The translations under genes were made by a program, and so were the position numbers. This document shows positions 1 through 8,952 of a stretch of DNA of 64,000 bases, piece by piece (the stretch's first letter is position 1; every line of letters starts with the position of its first letter). The notes under the pieces are model-generated. The model worked only from the letters and a program-made list of their open reading frames with translations, was not told the DNA's origin and did not search any database. Source of the stretch: Shimazuella alba (GTDB lineage Bacteria > Bacillota > Bacilli > Thermoactinomycetales > Thermoactinomycetaceae); the NCBI RefSeq assembly GCF_009831235.1, contig NZ_WUUL01000005.1:215495-279494 (forward strand). The letters are read 5' to 3'.

Positions 1-717
1 TTCTTTTGCAACTGAAGTTGAGTCCGACTCGTCATGTCCAGCGATAGTTTGCAGAACATAAGCAGCATCTTCAACAGTTTGGGTCACTGGTCCCACTTGA
101 TCCAATGAAGATGCAAAAGCAACCAAACCAAAACGAGATACACGTCCATATGTAGGTTTTAATCCAACAACTCCACAAAAGGCAGCAGGCTGGCGAATAG
201 AACCACCTGTATCTGATCCCAGTGCAAAAGTTACTGCTCCTGTTGCAACTGCGGCTGCTGATCCCCCACTTGAACCCCCAGGAACACGGGTTATATCCCA
301 CGGATTTTTCACAGGATGAAAACTAGAATTTTCATTCGATGATCCCATCGCAAATTCATCCATGTTGGTTTTTCCCATGATAATCGCATCTGAGGAAAGC
401 AATTTTTCTACTACTGTTGCGTTATAGATAGGTTGATAGTTTGAAAGCAATTGGCTTGCGCAAGTAGTGGTTATACCTTCTGTGCAGAGGTTATCTTTCA
501 CACCTGCTGGAATCGCTGCAAGTAAGCCTCTCTCTGAGCTGGTATTTAGCTTTTGCTCAAGTTCCTTTGCTTTTTTCCTAGCGCCCTCTTCATTGATAGC
601 AAGAAAAGAACCTATTTCTGGTTGTACTTCCTTGATTCTCGTTAGAGAATCTTCTACTATTTCACTTACTGTCCGTTCTTTTTTTGCTAATTGACGATGT
701 ATTTCACGTATGGACAA
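1..717 (-). CDS. gatA: Glutamyl-tRNA(Gln) amidotransferase subunit A (5' part; gene runs off the left edge)
   Basis: Amidase-signature subunit of the GatCAB complex, which converts Glu-tRNA(Gln) to Gln-tRNA(Gln) using ammonia from glutamine. Only the first 239 codons are in the window. The Ser-cis-Ser-Lys triad is visible as Lys74 (AGVKDN), Ser149 (GGSSGGSAA) and Ser173 (SDTGGSIR). I chose a TTG start at 717 ([10 protein letters not shown]): there is no ATG nearby and a GGAGG site overlaps the end of gatC 6-8 bases upstream. It lies 12 bases downstream of gatC in the usual gatCAB order, so it is probably co-transcribed with gatC. gatB would lie outside the window. Confidence 0.95.
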   Translation of the reverse strand, partial: MSIREIHRQLAKKERTVSEIVEDSLTRIKEVQPEIGSFLAINEEGARKKAKELEQKLNTSSERGLLAAIPAGVKDNLCTEGITTTCASQLLSNYQPIYNATVVEKLLSSDAIIMGKTNMDEFAMGSSNENSSFHPVKNPWDITRVPGGSSGGSAAAVATGAVTFALGSDTGGSIRQPAAFCGVVGLKPTYGRVSRFGLVAFASSLDQVGPVTQTVEDAAYVLQTIAGHDESDSTSVAKE

Positions 718-729
718 TCGATTTTCCTC

Positions 730-1020
730 CTATTCTTCAAACACCGCAGGTACGCGGAATGAACCATCTTTTTGATCAGGTGCATTGAGTAAAACTTTTT
801 TTCTATCAAGTGATGGTTTCACGGTATCTTCACGCATCACATTCACAATCGGATAAATATGGCTGGTTGGCTCTACATTATCCGTATCTAGCTCATTTAA
901 TTTCTCTGCAAATTGCAGAATATCATTTAATTGACTTGTAAATTGTGTTTTTTCTTCTTCTGACAACGACAATCGAGCAAGTTTCGCCACATGCTCTACT
1001 TGCGCGCGATTTATACTCAT
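730..1020 (-). CDS. gatC: Glutamyl-tRNA(Gln) amidotransferase subunit C
   Basis: A 96-residue protein of normal GatC length. It starts MSINRAQVEHVAKLARL, the hallmark helical N terminus of GatC, and ends with the F-R-V-P-A-V motif. It is the clamp that stabilises GatA-GatB in the tRNA-dependent amidotransferase. It is the first gene of the gatC-gatA unit. The upstream 220 bases hold its promoter and that of a divergent GC-rich orphan. Confidence 0.96.
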   Translation of the reverse strand: MSINRAQVEHVAKLARLSLSEEEKTQFTSQLNDILQFAEKLNELDTDNVEPTSHIYPIVNVMREDTVKPSLDRKKVLLNAPDQKDGSFRVPAVFEE

Positions 1021-1243
1021 ATCCGTTCACCCCAATATGTAAACATTGCCTCCAGTATAGCATAAGCAATGGTCAGATTTATAGTTTTGAAGTAGGTTTG
1101 TTTGGAAGAAGGTTACTCTAATGTTTTATTAATAGATGATGTCATCATACCAGATGTATCTTAATAATTAATTAATTTCATTTTCTTCCATCTTTTTATT
1201 ACAATATATATAAGTTGTCCATCTCTTTCAGAAAGGTCTCATC

Positions 1244-1612
1244 ATGATCCCATTAGAAAACCTCATGGAGGAAATCTTCGCCATCGTCCGTCAGACACCG
1301 AAAGGAGGACAGATCAGGCTCTCTTCTAAGCTCCTGGAGAAGTTCCGCTCCAGTCCTGGAGAGATAGGGAATCTCGGAGCTCAGATCGGAAAGGAACAAA
1401 TCCTTCTGAGCGATCTGTTCCGCCTGCTCTGGGAGTACTCCCAGATAGACACAAATACCAAGCAGGTGCAGCTTCCTCTGACGGCAATTAAGGCCCTTCG
1501 AGCATACATGAATTTTCTTGAAGGTGAGGGAGACTATGAAACCGCGCTCAAGGCATTCAACAAGGCATATAAGCAAGCCGAGCGTGTAACTGCTCCGAAG
1601 GTAGATGAATGA
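1244..1612 (+). CDS. GC-rich orphan protein A (122 aa), function unknown
   Basis: I do not recognise this protein. It is soluble and mostly helical by composition, with no signal peptide or membrane segment. The start follows an AGAAAGG site 7 bases upstream, and a TATAAG-like -10 lies about 40 bases before the ATG. Codon use (CTC, ATC, GAG, AAG) and GC content are far from the AT-rich flanks. It is a single-gene unit between gatC and the metallo-hydrolase and ends in a strong hairpin. It belongs to the dispersed set of similar GC-rich single genes in this window. The C-terminal part (YETALKAFNKAYKQAER) looks TPR-like, but one repeat is not enough for a family call. Confidence 0.75.
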   Translation: MIPLENLMEEIFAIVRQTPKGGQIRLSSKLLEKFRSSPGEIGNLGAQIGKEQILLSDLFRLLWEYSQIDTNTKQVQLPLTAIKALRAYMNFLEGEGDYETALKAFNKAYKQAERVTAPKVDE

Positions 1613-1657
1613 AACAACTGAATAAATGTCCTAGGGAAAAATTACTAGGATGCAAAA

Positions 1658-1685
1658 CACCCGGACACATTTCTATGTCCGGGTG
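1658..1685. terminator. Bidirectional terminator hairpin
   Basis: Perfect 10-bp stem CACCCGGACA/TGTCCGGGTG with an 8-nt loop, between two converging genes. The TTTT run lies on the minus side only, so on the plus strand it is a hairpin with hardly any U-tract. Confidence 0.75.
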
Positions 1686-1699
1686 CGTAATCTGTGAAT

Positions 1700-2650
1700 C
1701 TATTTTTGAGAAGAAACTACTACGTCCTTACTCTCCAACGTAAAAATCTGCCCATGTTCAGTTAAAACAATTCGATCTTTTTCCTCACCAGCTGCCTTTA
1801 ATAACCGTTGCAATGGTTCTTCCACTGGTTCTTGCGATAATACAAAGGTATTCCAGTGTATCGGAATCAATAATTTCGCTCCAGTATCCAAAAACATCTG
1901 CCATGCTTGTTCTGGAGTACAATGATGTCGTTGAAAAGCATCTGGAGAATAAGCTCCAATTGGCATAAATGCTAAGTCTATTTCGCCTTTTTCCGCAAGC
2001 CAGGAAAAATCTGGTGTATAAGCAGTATCTCCAGGGAAGAAAATACGTGTATTGTTTCGTTCTATCAAATAACCAGTAAAACCATAACTGTGATTCCAAG
2101 GGAAACGATTTCCCCAATGCTTTACAGGTACAGCTTGGATGGTTACATTTTCATCTATCGTTAAGGTTTCTTTCCCGCTTAGTTCCCTCACTTCCGTAAA
2201 AGGCAGGCGTTTTAACAAACCAGAAGTCCCACTAGCTGTGATGACTTTTGTATTTTTATTTGCGATTCGTTTTAAGGTTGGCATGTCAAAATGATCCATA
2301 TGACCATGAGACAACAAAATTAAATCAACTGGCCCGATATCTTCCAAGCGCAGTGCGGGTGCGATATGTCTTGCAAGACCCATCTGATAAAACCCAAGGG
2401 AGACGCCGACTTTATGTCCAAAGACTGGATCAGTCAAAATACGATATCCATATAAATTGATGAGAACCGTAGAATGACCTATCCAACCGACTGTTACTCT
2501 ATCGGAACTCCAGGTGGAGGGTTCCAAATATTGAAATGGTTTTTTAAAGCTAACTTTTGCACTGTATCGCCAACGCATAAACAGGAAAAGAACTACACTA
2601 AGCAGACACAAACCTACAATAACGAGGAGTATCCAACCTATTATTTCCAT
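1700..2650 (-). CDS. Membrane-anchored metallo-beta-lactamase-fold hydrolase (NAPE-PLD/UlaG-like)
   Basis: Residues 4-26 form a hydrophobic N-terminal anchor. The rest is an MBL fold with the metal-binding motif HGHMDH (His115, His117, Asp119, His120), a later H-W-G-N-R segment, GDTAYTPDF, and a C-terminal HW (IPIHWNTF). This layout fits the COG2220 group, which includes N-acyl-phosphatidylethanolamine phospholipase D-like and lactonase enzymes. The substrate cannot be read from the sequence. The length (316 aa) is normal for the group. It is a lone gene transcribed toward the hairpin at 1658. Confidence 0.85.
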   Translation of the reverse strand: MEIIGWILLVIVGLCLLSVVLFLFMRWRYSAKVSFKKPFQYLEPSTWSSDRVTVGWIGHSTVLINLYGYRILTDPVFGHKVGVSLGFYQMGLARHIAPALRLEDIGPVDLILLSHGHMDHFDMPTLKRIANKNTKVITASGTSGLLKRLPFTEVRELSGKETLTIDENVTIQAVPVKHWGNRFPWNHSYGFTGYLIERNNTRIFFPGDTAYTPDFSWLAEKGEIDLAFMPIGAYSPDAFQRHHCTPEQAWQMFLDTGAKLLIPIHWNTFVLSQEPVEEPLQRLLKAAGEEKDRIVLTEHGQIFTLESKDVVVSSQK

Positions 2651-2775
2651 TTTGACATATACTCCTTTTGCAAGAAATCCTAACTTATTCTAAAATAGCA
2701 TAGGGAAGCGAATAAATATATCACAAATTATTCAAAAATAAAATAACTAGCTTGATCTTCGGAAAGGAAGATTCT

Positions 2776-3585
2776 ATGATACGCCTATTTGCCACTGATC
2801 TAGACGATACCTTATTGAACCATGAAAAACAAATTGATCAACACAATTTGGATGCACTCGAAAAACTTCAACAATTCGGTGTGCAAGTTGCTGTTGCTTC
2901 AGGTCGCAACGAAGTAGAAATAGATCATGTGATCAAAAACGTACCTGGTGATTTCCATCAAATCTGTCAAAATGGTGCGTTTATTTATTTGAATACAGGA
3001 GAAAAAATTTACGACGGCTACTTTGAACCCGAATTAGCCAAACGAATCCATCAAGTGGGCAAGGAAGCTGGAGTTTATTGCTTTATTGGGACAGCACGCC
3101 ATATGTACATCTCCGAAAAAAACTCGTTTATCGAAAGAAAATCCGAACAAGTTTCGATCCATTTAGAACTTGATCCAACGATCGAAAAGCGCATAGGAAC
3201 CGACTTTTTGCCTAGTAAATTTTGCTACTTAGGGGAAGGACCTGAACTACAGCAGTTGAAACAATTGATGCTCAAAACATTCCCTGGACAAATCGACGTA
3301 TTTATCTCCGCTCCCCACTGCTTGGATGTCATGCCATTAGGAGTTAACAAAGGCAATGGCATTGGTCACCTGGCTAAACACCTTGGAATCGATATTTCCG
3401 AAGTAGCTTGTATTGGAGACTCCGAAAACGATATCCCCATGTTCCAAGTCATCCCTCACAACTTCGTGATGAGTGTGGCAAAACCTTCCGTCAAACAAGT
3501 AGGGAAGCATGTGGTCGACCATGTTTCAGAAGCAGTCGACTGGGTATTAAAATATAATGAAAACCTTACACTACAACAAAAATAA
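2776..3585 (+). CDS. Cof-type HAD-superfamily sugar phosphatase
   Basis: HAD hydrolase with the class IIB (Cof) pattern. Motif I is DLDDTLL (Asp8 and Asp10 from the chosen start), motif II is VASGRN, the motif III lysine lies in GVNKGNGI, and motif IV is GDSENDIPMF. The family removes phosphate from sugar phosphates and phosphorylated cofactors in the cytoplasm. I start at ATG 2776 because GGAAAGGAAG lies 5 bases upstream; an in-frame ATG at 2752 lacks a ribosome site and would add eight unconserved residues. It is monocistronic with its own terminator. Confidence 0.9.
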   Translation: MIRLFATDLDDTLLNHEKQIDQHNLDALEKLQQFGVQVAVASGRNEVEIDHVIKNVPGDFHQICQNGAFIYLNTGEKIYDGYFEPELAKRIHQVGKEAGVYCFIGTARHMYISEKNSFIERKSEQVSIHLELDPTIEKRIGTDFLPSKFCYLGEGPELQQLKQLMLKTFPGQIDVFISAPHCLDVMPLGVNKGNGIGHLAKHLGIDISEVACIGDSENDIPMFQVIPHNFVMSVAKPSVKQVGKHVVDHVSEAVDWVLKYNENLTLQQK

Positions 3586-3605
3586 TAGGCTTATCGTTCA
3601 TAAAA

Positions 3606-3648
3606 AAGATTAGGATTCAGAAAAGGAAAATAGTCGAATTCTAATCTT
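3606..3648 (+). terminator. Rho-independent terminator
   Basis: 13-bp inverted repeat at 3606-3618 and 3636-3648 (AAGATTAG...CTAATCTT), followed by CTTTC, just after the HAD phosphatase. Confidence 0.65.
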
Positions 3649-3736
3649 CTTTCATTGAATACAATTAGGTGAAATTTATCAGAAGCTTAGGATATAATGA
3701 ATGAAATGATGTCCCGTTAGGTGAAGGGAAGCTCTC

Positions 3737-4030
3737 ATGAGCAGCAGCCTGGTATACTCGACCAAGTCCGGCGACCCGTCCTGTGACACTCGGGATGTCC
3801 AGGACATCAAGTCCCTCATCCGAGCAGAACTTAATGACCTCCAGTTCGCTGGCTGGGGTGAAGACGATGAGCGCGTGCAGAAACTGCGTGCGATCGTTGC
3901 TCTGTTCGGCGAAGGAAAGATCAACGATGCATTCGTGAAGATCGTGGACTACGTTCATGATCACGGCTCCTACAATGTCAATGATGCGGTTGACATCATC
4001 GAACAGATGGACATGCCCGAGGATCGCTAG
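3737..4030 (+). CDS. GC-rich orphan protein B (97 aa), function unknown
   Basis: Not recognised. Acidic, helical small protein with no membrane segment. GAAGGGAAG lies 7 bases before the ATG and a TATAAT box is at 3693-3698, so it looks independently transcribed. Base composition is clearly richer in G and C than the phosphatase and tatA on either side. An imperfect GC-rich hairpin (4051-4095) follows the stop. The context says nothing about its role beyond membership of the GC-rich single-gene set. Confidence 0.72.
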   Translation: MSSSLVYSTKSGDPSCDTRDVQDIKSLIRAELNDLQFAGWGEDDERVQKLRAIVALFGEGKINDAFVKIVDYVHDHGSYNVNDAVDIIEQMDMPEDR

Positions 4031-4050
4031 TGAAGCAGCAGCTTCCCTGA

Positions 4051-4095
4051 TGGGGCATTACGCCAGATCTTACGTAAGTGAGCTCTGGCACCCCA
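4051..4095 (+). terminator. Imperfect GC-rich hairpin after orphan B
   Basis: Arms TGGGG (4051-4055) and GCCAGA (4062-4067) pair with TCTGGC (4084-4089) and CCCCA (4091-4095), followed by CTTTCC. The stem has an unpaired stretch, so this is a moderate call. Confidence 0.45.
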
Positions 4096-4259
4096 CTTTC
4101 CATTGTTTCAAAAATTGCATGATCATAATGAATCATTTTTCTATATTTCCGAATGCTCTAAGCGAACAATAGTATAGATAAAGTCATAAGAACACTACCA
4201 AACTGAATTGCAATTACAATGAAAAATTTTTGGTATGGACAAGGTATTCACCAAACAAG

Positions 4260-4297
4260 AAAAGGAACATCTCTTTCCACTTGGAGATGTTCCTTTT
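4260..4297. terminator. Terminator hairpin downstream of tatA
   Basis: Perfect 14-bp stem AAAAGGAACATCTC/GAGATGTTCCTTTT, with A- and T-runs at the ends that would serve either strand. Confidence 0.85.
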
Positions 4298-4311
4298 CAT
4301 ATCTTAATAAA

Positions 4312-4500
4312 TTAATTTCCTTTGTTCGCTTCGCTTTTCGTAACTTTCTTCTCTTCGTCATCCAAAACGCCACTCATGCCATTTTTGAACTCACGAAAGC
4401 TTTTACCGACTGCTTTGCCGAGCTCTGGTAGTTTTTTTGGACCGAAAAGGAGGAGTGCGACGATCACGATGAGAATCCATTCAAAACCATTTATGCCCAT
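4312..4500 (-). CDS. tatA: Sec-independent translocase protein TatA/E
   Basis: A 62-residue TatA. It has one N-terminal membrane helix (about residues 5-20), the FGPKKLPELGKAVGKS hinge and amphipathic helix, and a charged tail. It forms the pore component of the twin-arginine export pathway for folded proteins. No tatC lies nearby in this window. Length and motifs are fully typical. Confidence 0.95.
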   Translation of the reverse strand: MGINGFEWILIVIVALLLFGPKKLPELGKAVGKSFREFKNGMSGVLDDEEKKVTKSEANKGN

Positions 4501-4838
4501 CTTTTTCCCTCCTCTGCTTTGCTAACCATTTTATATTATACTACCAAAGACACAAAAACCAATACGGAAAATCTTACATCCGTTTATGGAATTGTCTATT
4601 CGACGTTTGTAAAACAAATGAAGTTCTTCTTCTAATTGTGGTCGGCTTCACAAAAACAAGCCATCCTTTCCTTTTTTGATGCAAAGAAAGAATAGCATGT
4701 TTTTTCGTTTGGGAGACTATTTTGTGATCCGTTTGATGAAAATCTATGGTGACTCTTTTTGGAGTAATACCACTGCGTACTGTATCGAATTTCCCATCTT
4801 CATGCCAATCTTTATCTATAGAAAAAAGTTATTATCGG

Positions 4839-4873
4839 CGGGCACATCAGGATACTGTTTTCCTGATGCACCC
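4839..4873 (-). terminator. Terminator of GC-rich orphan C
   Basis: On the minus strand the stem GCATCAGGA/TCCTGATGTGC, extended by GGG/CCC pairs, lies just after the stop; the first long T-run comes about 15 bases later. Confidence 0.65.
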
Positions 4874-4879
4874 TCACAC

Positions 4880-5482
4880 CTACACGGTGGGCTTGACGAT
4901 CTTGCGGAACGCCTCGACCTCATCCCTCACCTGCTGGGAAAGATCAAGCTTCAGCCACAGGTCAAGCAGTTCCATCCAGAGCTGCTCACACTTGTCAATC
5001 AGCTCACGCTGGGGACGGGAGTCCTCGTGAAGTGCGAACATCCCCTGCTGGAAGAAATCCTGACCCTTGAGCCAGCTCGGGAAGCGGAACTCACGGATCT
5101 CCTTCCCTCCGTACAGCGGAGAGAGGTAGCACTCGACATTCCCCTCGAACGCTCGGAGTGCAGTGTCGATCAGGTCCGCCTGTCCGATCCATTCGAACTC
5201 GAACTGCTTCAGGCGAGCCTTGAAGGCACTGATCTGCTTCAGCAGCTCGAAGCTGGGAAGCTCGTTGGGTTCACTGGTCTGAAGACGCTGCTCCAGGTTC
5301 GCGAAGATGGCCAGGTCGTTGTCCGACGGCTTGTTGCGGTCGTCGAAGTTGTGCTTCTTGATGAAGCTGAGCTGCTTGATGAACTCCTCGCGCGAGATGT
5401 CCTGACCGAGCAGGATCACGAGGTTGTACCAGACGGCGCCCACGATCGAATGAAGCTGGTAGGTGTTCTGGTTGTCGGTCAC
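4880..5482 (-). CDS. GC-rich orphan protein C (200 aa), function unknown
   Basis: Not recognised. It is predicted all-helical and rich in Trp, Leu, Glu and Gln, with no signal or membrane segment, so probably cytoplasmic. The start is GTG (5480-5482) with a GAAAGG site about 8 bases upstream, and a TAAAAT-type -10 lies some 45 bases before it. The contrast in composition is the largest in the window: 70 of 120 bases at 5221-5340 are G or C, while the next gene has 20 of 60 at 5941-6000. Its own terminator follows. A long open frame on the opposite strand here is a by-product of the GC-rich codons. Confidence 0.75.
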   Translation of the reverse strand: MTDNQNTYQLHSIVGAVWYNLVILLGQDISREEFIKQLSFIKKHNFDDRNKPSDNDLAIFANLEQRLQTSEPNELPSFELLKQISAFKARLKQFEFEWIGQADLIDTALRAFEGNVECYLSPLYGGKEIREFRFPSWLKGQDFFQQGMFALHEDSRPQRELIDKCEQLWMELLDLWLKLDLSQQVRDEVEAFRKIVKPTV

Positions 5483-5810
5483 GTTAGATACCTTTCGGTA
5501 GGACTGGACTTGTTGACTTGCTTTTTATTTTACCATTGCATATAAGAAGAACAAATATTTAATAAATGAAAAGATAAAGAACACTGATAAATTAGATGAG
5601 TACCACAGAAAATGCTTTTTTGTTAACAAATCACAGAAAAACATTTGTTCTAATGATTCTTTCTATTGTTCTACTTATCATAATAGTAGCCTAGTTGGTC
5701 TATTACTATATTTCCTTTAGCTTAATAGGCATGTGGGTGTTTGTTCATCTTCTATTCATACAGATCCTCTATACTTAACTTAAGATTGGAAACGGAAAGG
5801 AGAGTTCAAG

Positions 5811-6491
5811 ATGGCTCGTATTTTAGTAGTGGATGATGATGATCATATCCGCGAAGTTATTAGCATCTTTTTAAAACAAGAAGGATTCGATGTATATGAA
5901 GCCATTAATGGAAAAGACGCACTGCAACAGCTAGATATTATTCAGATAGATATGGTTATTTTAGATATCATGATGCCTCAAATGGATGGATGGGAACTAT
6001 GCTTGGAACTGAGAAAGTTTTATGATTTCCCTATCCTGATGCTCACAGCGAAAGGAGAGACAACTGATAAAGTCAAAGGATTTAGAGTTGGAACAGATGA
6101 TTACTTAACAAAACCATTTGAAACAGAAGAACTCATCATGCGGGTAAAAGCATTGCTCCGGCGGTATCAAATCATCTCCTCGAACCGTGTAAATCTAGGA
6201 GAGATACTCTTGGATCGTTCTCGGCATGAAATCTTTTACAACCAATCCCCTATTTCTATCCCACTCAAAGAATTTGAACTCTTATTCGAATTTGCTAATT
6301 ACCCCAACAGAACCCTTACGAGAGAACACTTGATTGAGCGTATTTGGGGATATGATTTCAATGGAGATGAACGAACAGTCGATGTGCATGTCAAACGTCT
6401 ACGCGAACGGTTTCCAGAAGGACGATTTGGATTCGCTATCCGTACTGTTCGAGGATTGGGGTATCGCTTAGAGGTAGCAAAAAATGTCTAA
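5811..6491 (+). CDS. OmpR/PhoB-family response regulator
   Basis: Receiver domain (residues 1-115) with an acidic cluster at Asp8-Asp11, phosphoacceptor Asp52 (VILDIMMP) and the K-P-F motif, followed by a winged-helix DNA-binding domain ending in VRGLGYRLE. GGAAAGGAGAG precedes the ATG. It overlaps the downstream kinase gene by 8 bases, so the two are translationally coupled. The protein resembles HssR-type regulators, but the signal cannot be deduced from sequence. Confidence 0.93.
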   Translation: MARILVVDDDDHIREVISIFLKQEGFDVYEAINGKDALQQLDIIQIDMVILDIMMPQMDGWELCLELRKFYDFPILMLTAKGETTDKVKGFRVGTDDYLTKPFETEELIMRVKALLRRYQIISSNRVNLGEILLDRSRHEIFYNQSPISIPLKEFELLFEFANYPNRTLTREHLIERIWGYDFNGDERTVDVHVKRLRERFPEGRFGFAIRTVRGLGYRLEVAKNV

Positions 6492-7533
6492 AGGCAAAAA
6501 ACTACTTGGCAGTATCACAGGTATTAGTATTGTTGTCCTTTTCTGGTCTATTGCATATTGGTTGGTAAATCTTTTATTCCCCATATTGGGAATCGTAACG
6601 AATGAGTATGTTAAAGATCTCCTCGTCGGCGTACTTGGTTTTTTACTGATGATATCCACCATTTATCTTATCGGAAAGCTTTTTCACTCTCATCGTGACG
6701 ATGTTTTTCATATCATTGTGGATGCCATCAAACAAATTAGCAAAGGCAACTTCAAAGTAAAATTAAATCTTGATCGAGTTAATAAAGGACATCCATTTGC
6801 TACGATTGCAACGAGTATTAACAATATGGCAGAGGAATTGAATGAAATGGAGACGATGAGACAAGCGTTTATCTCCAATGTTTCGCATGAGATTCAGTCC
6901 CCACTCACTTCTATTCGAGGGTTTGCGCGAGCTTTACAAAATGATGATATTACACAAAGCCAACGCAGTCATTATATCGAAATCATCATAACAGAAAGCA
7001 TCCGTCTATCAAAATTGAGCGATAATCTAATGAAATTAACCTCTTTAGAATCCGATCATCCCTTTACTGCAAAACCATACCGATTGGATAAACAACTGCA
7101 ACAAATCATTTTGGTTAACGAACCTCAATGGTTGGCAAAAAATATGACAGTAGAACCTATCCTATCGGAGGTAGAAATTACAGCAGATGAAGATTTACTC
7201 AATCAAGTATGGACAAACCTTTTGCATAATAGCATGAAGTTTACCAACGAACATGGGACTATCACGATCAGCTTGGAACTAGTGGGTGATAATGCGATTA
7301 TCCAATTCGAAGATACAGGTGCAGGTATATCGCCTAAAGATCAACTCCACATTTTTGAGCGATTTTACAAAGGAGATAAATCTCGCAATCGAAACGAAGC
7401 TGGAAGCGGACTTGGGCTTTCAATCGTAAAAAAAATCGTTGACTTACACCACGGAACCATTGAAGTGAAGAGTAAAATAGGAAAAGGAACGAAAATATCT
7501 ATCTCCATTCCTTCTCGATACAGCAAGCGATAA
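6484..7533 (+). CDS. Sensor histidine kinase, partner of the upstream regulator
   Basis: Two membrane helices (about residues 14-38 and 45-66) are separated by only a few extracytoplasmic residues, so the signal is probably sensed within the membrane or cytoplasm. A HAMP-like linker is followed by the H-box SNVSHEIQSPLTS with phosphoacceptor His135, an N-box (DLLNQVWTNLLHNSMKFT), and the DTGAGI and GSGLGLSIV ATP-lid motifs. It starts inside the 3' end of the regulator gene. The pair forms one operon. Confidence 0.93.
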   Translation: MSKGKKLLGSITGISIVVLFWSIAYWLVNLLFPILGIVTNEYVKDLLVGVLGFLLMISTIYLIGKLFHSHRDDVFHIIVDAIKQISKGNFKVKLNLDRVNKGHPFATIATSINNMAEELNEMETMRQAFISNVSHEIQSPLTSIRGFARALQNDDITQSQRSHYIEIIITESIRLSKLSDNLMKLTSLESDHPFTAKPYRLDKQLQQIILVNEPQWLAKNMTVEPILSEVEITADEDLLNQVWTNLLHNSMKFTNEHGTITISLELVGDNAIIQFEDTGAGISPKDQLHIFERFYKGDKSRNRNEAGSGLGLSIVKKIVDLHHGTIEVKSKIGKGTKISISIPSRYSKR

Positions 7534-7628
7534 AAGATACTAGAAATACCTTTTTTTGCTATATAGACAAAACTTTTTGGGTTCCAATGCTTTACAATGA
7601 TTTTAAGTATTGGAGAAGGAGGAGTTAG

Positions 7629-8420
7629 ATGACAGAAAAAAAATTTAGTAGGATGTCCCTTGCAAGCATTGCTTTTCTTACCAGTCTCTGCATTCAACCA
7701 CAATGGACAGGAGCTGTAGAGGATAATCCAACCAAAGGTGAAATCGTTTTCAGCGAAGACTTTCAAGACCTCCAAGTCGGTGAAAATAAAAAGTGGGGAT
7801 GGAAAACAGGAGCATACGAATTTTGCACGAGAAATCCCAAAAATAACAAATATGATAATTTGACTACTGATGCTATGAAAATCTTAGATGGTAACTTGCA
7901 TATCAAAGCTACCAAAAATCAAGATGGTTCTTGGAATACAGGTCTCCTCACTACAGGTGATTCTTGTGATTCTGGAGGAAATCAGTTTCTTGTGAAACCA
8001 GGAGACTTTATGCTCACACATGTAAAACTTCCTACTGGAAATGTTGGCGCATGGCCTGGATTTTGGACGTGGAAAGACGGAGGAAATGAAATAGATGCTT
8101 TTGAATGGCATTCGGACAAGCCTCACCTTTTGGAGTTTACCAATCATGTTAATCCCGCTGTCCACTATTATGAAAATAAAACCCTCATAGGATCAGGAAA
8201 ATGGATTTATATTGGTGTGAAATTAGGAGTAAATAATAACACATGGTATGTTGGTACCACTAAAGACGATTTACAAGCGGTTTGGTCTGATCAAACAGGA
8301 GTAGGTGCAAATTGGTCTGCATACATGATTGCCAATTTATCTGTAAGCAGCGACAATCGAGCACCAAAAGGGGATCAATCTATCGATTATTTGATTGATT
8401 CCATTCAAGTATTTCGATAA
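7629..8420 (+). CDS. Secreted GH16-like glycoside hydrolase (concanavalin-like fold)
   Basis: The N-terminal Lys-rich and hydrophobic stretch (residues 1-30) reads as a signal peptide with probable cleavage near TGA-VED. The mature part carries the glycoside hydrolase family 16 active-site pattern E-I-D-A-F-E (Glu154 nucleophile, Asp156, Glu159 acid/base) in a beta-rich sequence with FWTWKDGG before it. Family members cut beta-1,3 or beta-1,3-1,4 glucans outside the cell; the exact polysaccharide is unknown here. GGAGAAGGAGG precedes the ATG. It is monocistronic. Confidence 0.75.
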   Translation: MTEKKFSRMSLASIAFLTSLCIQPQWTGAVEDNPTKGEIVFSEDFQDLQVGENKKWGWKTGAYEFCTRNPKNNKYDNLTTDAMKILDGNLHIKATKNQDGSWNTGLLTTGDSCDSGGNQFLVKPGDFMLTHVKLPTGNVGAWPGFWTWKDGGNEIDAFEWHSDKPHLLEFTNHVNPAVHYYENKTLIGSGKWIYIGVKLGVNNNTWYVGTTKDDLQAVWSDQTGVGANWSAYMIANLSVSSDNRAPKGDQSIDYLIDSIQVFR

Positions 8421-8470
8421 TACAAATATTACAGTATAATACTAATATTCCTACTACAGAAGAGGATCCC

Positions 8471-8731
8471 ATGATCATCCAGGCTGTTGAAACCATCGAA
8501 GAAGCCAAAGCAGCTATCGCATGGCTCGACCACCAAGTGTTTGAGCACGAAGTGAAGCAACAGATCAAAATCTTGGCAGAATTTGCGGATGGAGGATGCC
8601 TTCTCTTTTGCGACTACCAAGAACAGATCGAAGCTGAGATTGCTCGGGTTCGCAACGGTGATCCACTCAAGTTGGATTACCACCCAGTAGTCGCTGCTCT
8701 GATCTACTTCTTCGCTAGGCACTGTAGATAA
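8471..8731 (+). CDS. Small orphan protein D (86 aa), function unknown
   Basis: Not recognised. A short helical acidic protein with two Cys (GGCLLFCDY) and a Tyr/Phe-rich end. AGAAGAGGA lies close upstream of the ATG and TATAAT is at 8435-8440. Moderately richer in G and C than its neighbours, so I group it with the GC-rich single-gene set. A complex structured 3' region and a terminator follow it. Confidence 0.7.
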   Translation: MIIQAVETIEEAKAAIAWLDHQVFEHEVKQQIKILAEFADGGCLLFCDYQEQIEAEIARVRNGDPLKLDYHPVVAALIYFFARHCR

Positions 8732-8732
8732 A

Positions 8733-8803
8733 TTTATGGGGGCCTACTCTAGTAGGATGGATGTGATAAATCGATAACTCGAAAAGTCGCATCCTCCCAT
8801 AAA
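8733..8803 (+). other. Structured 3' region with alternative hairpins
   Basis: Outer arms TTTATGGG (8733-8740) and CCCATAAA (8796-8803) enclose AGGATG/CATCCT (8754-8759, 8790-8795). The left AGGATG can alternatively pair locally as CCTACT/AGTAGG. It lies between orphan D and its terminator. Confidence 0.5.
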
Positions 8804-8809
8804 CAATGC

Positions 8810-8833
8810 AAAGCTCCTTTACAGGGGCTTTTT
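8810..8833 (+). terminator. Rho-independent terminator after orphan D
   Basis: AAAGCTCC/GGGGCTTT stem with a short loop and TTTTT tail. Confidence 0.8.
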
Positions 8834-8952
8834 CCATTTTCCAACAAATTGTTGGAAAAATACAGCAGACAACCAAGCTGTGATTTTATTTTTATTCGTA
8901 ATGATGTATAATAATTCATATAACTGATTCATTACCTTTTTGAAGGAGTAGA

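Noticed and set aside
4676..5545. Long plus-strand open frame of 289 codons
   Set aside because: Antisense to orphan C. The minus frame has the start signal, the terminator and more protein-like composition; the plus frame is a by-product of GC-rich codons.
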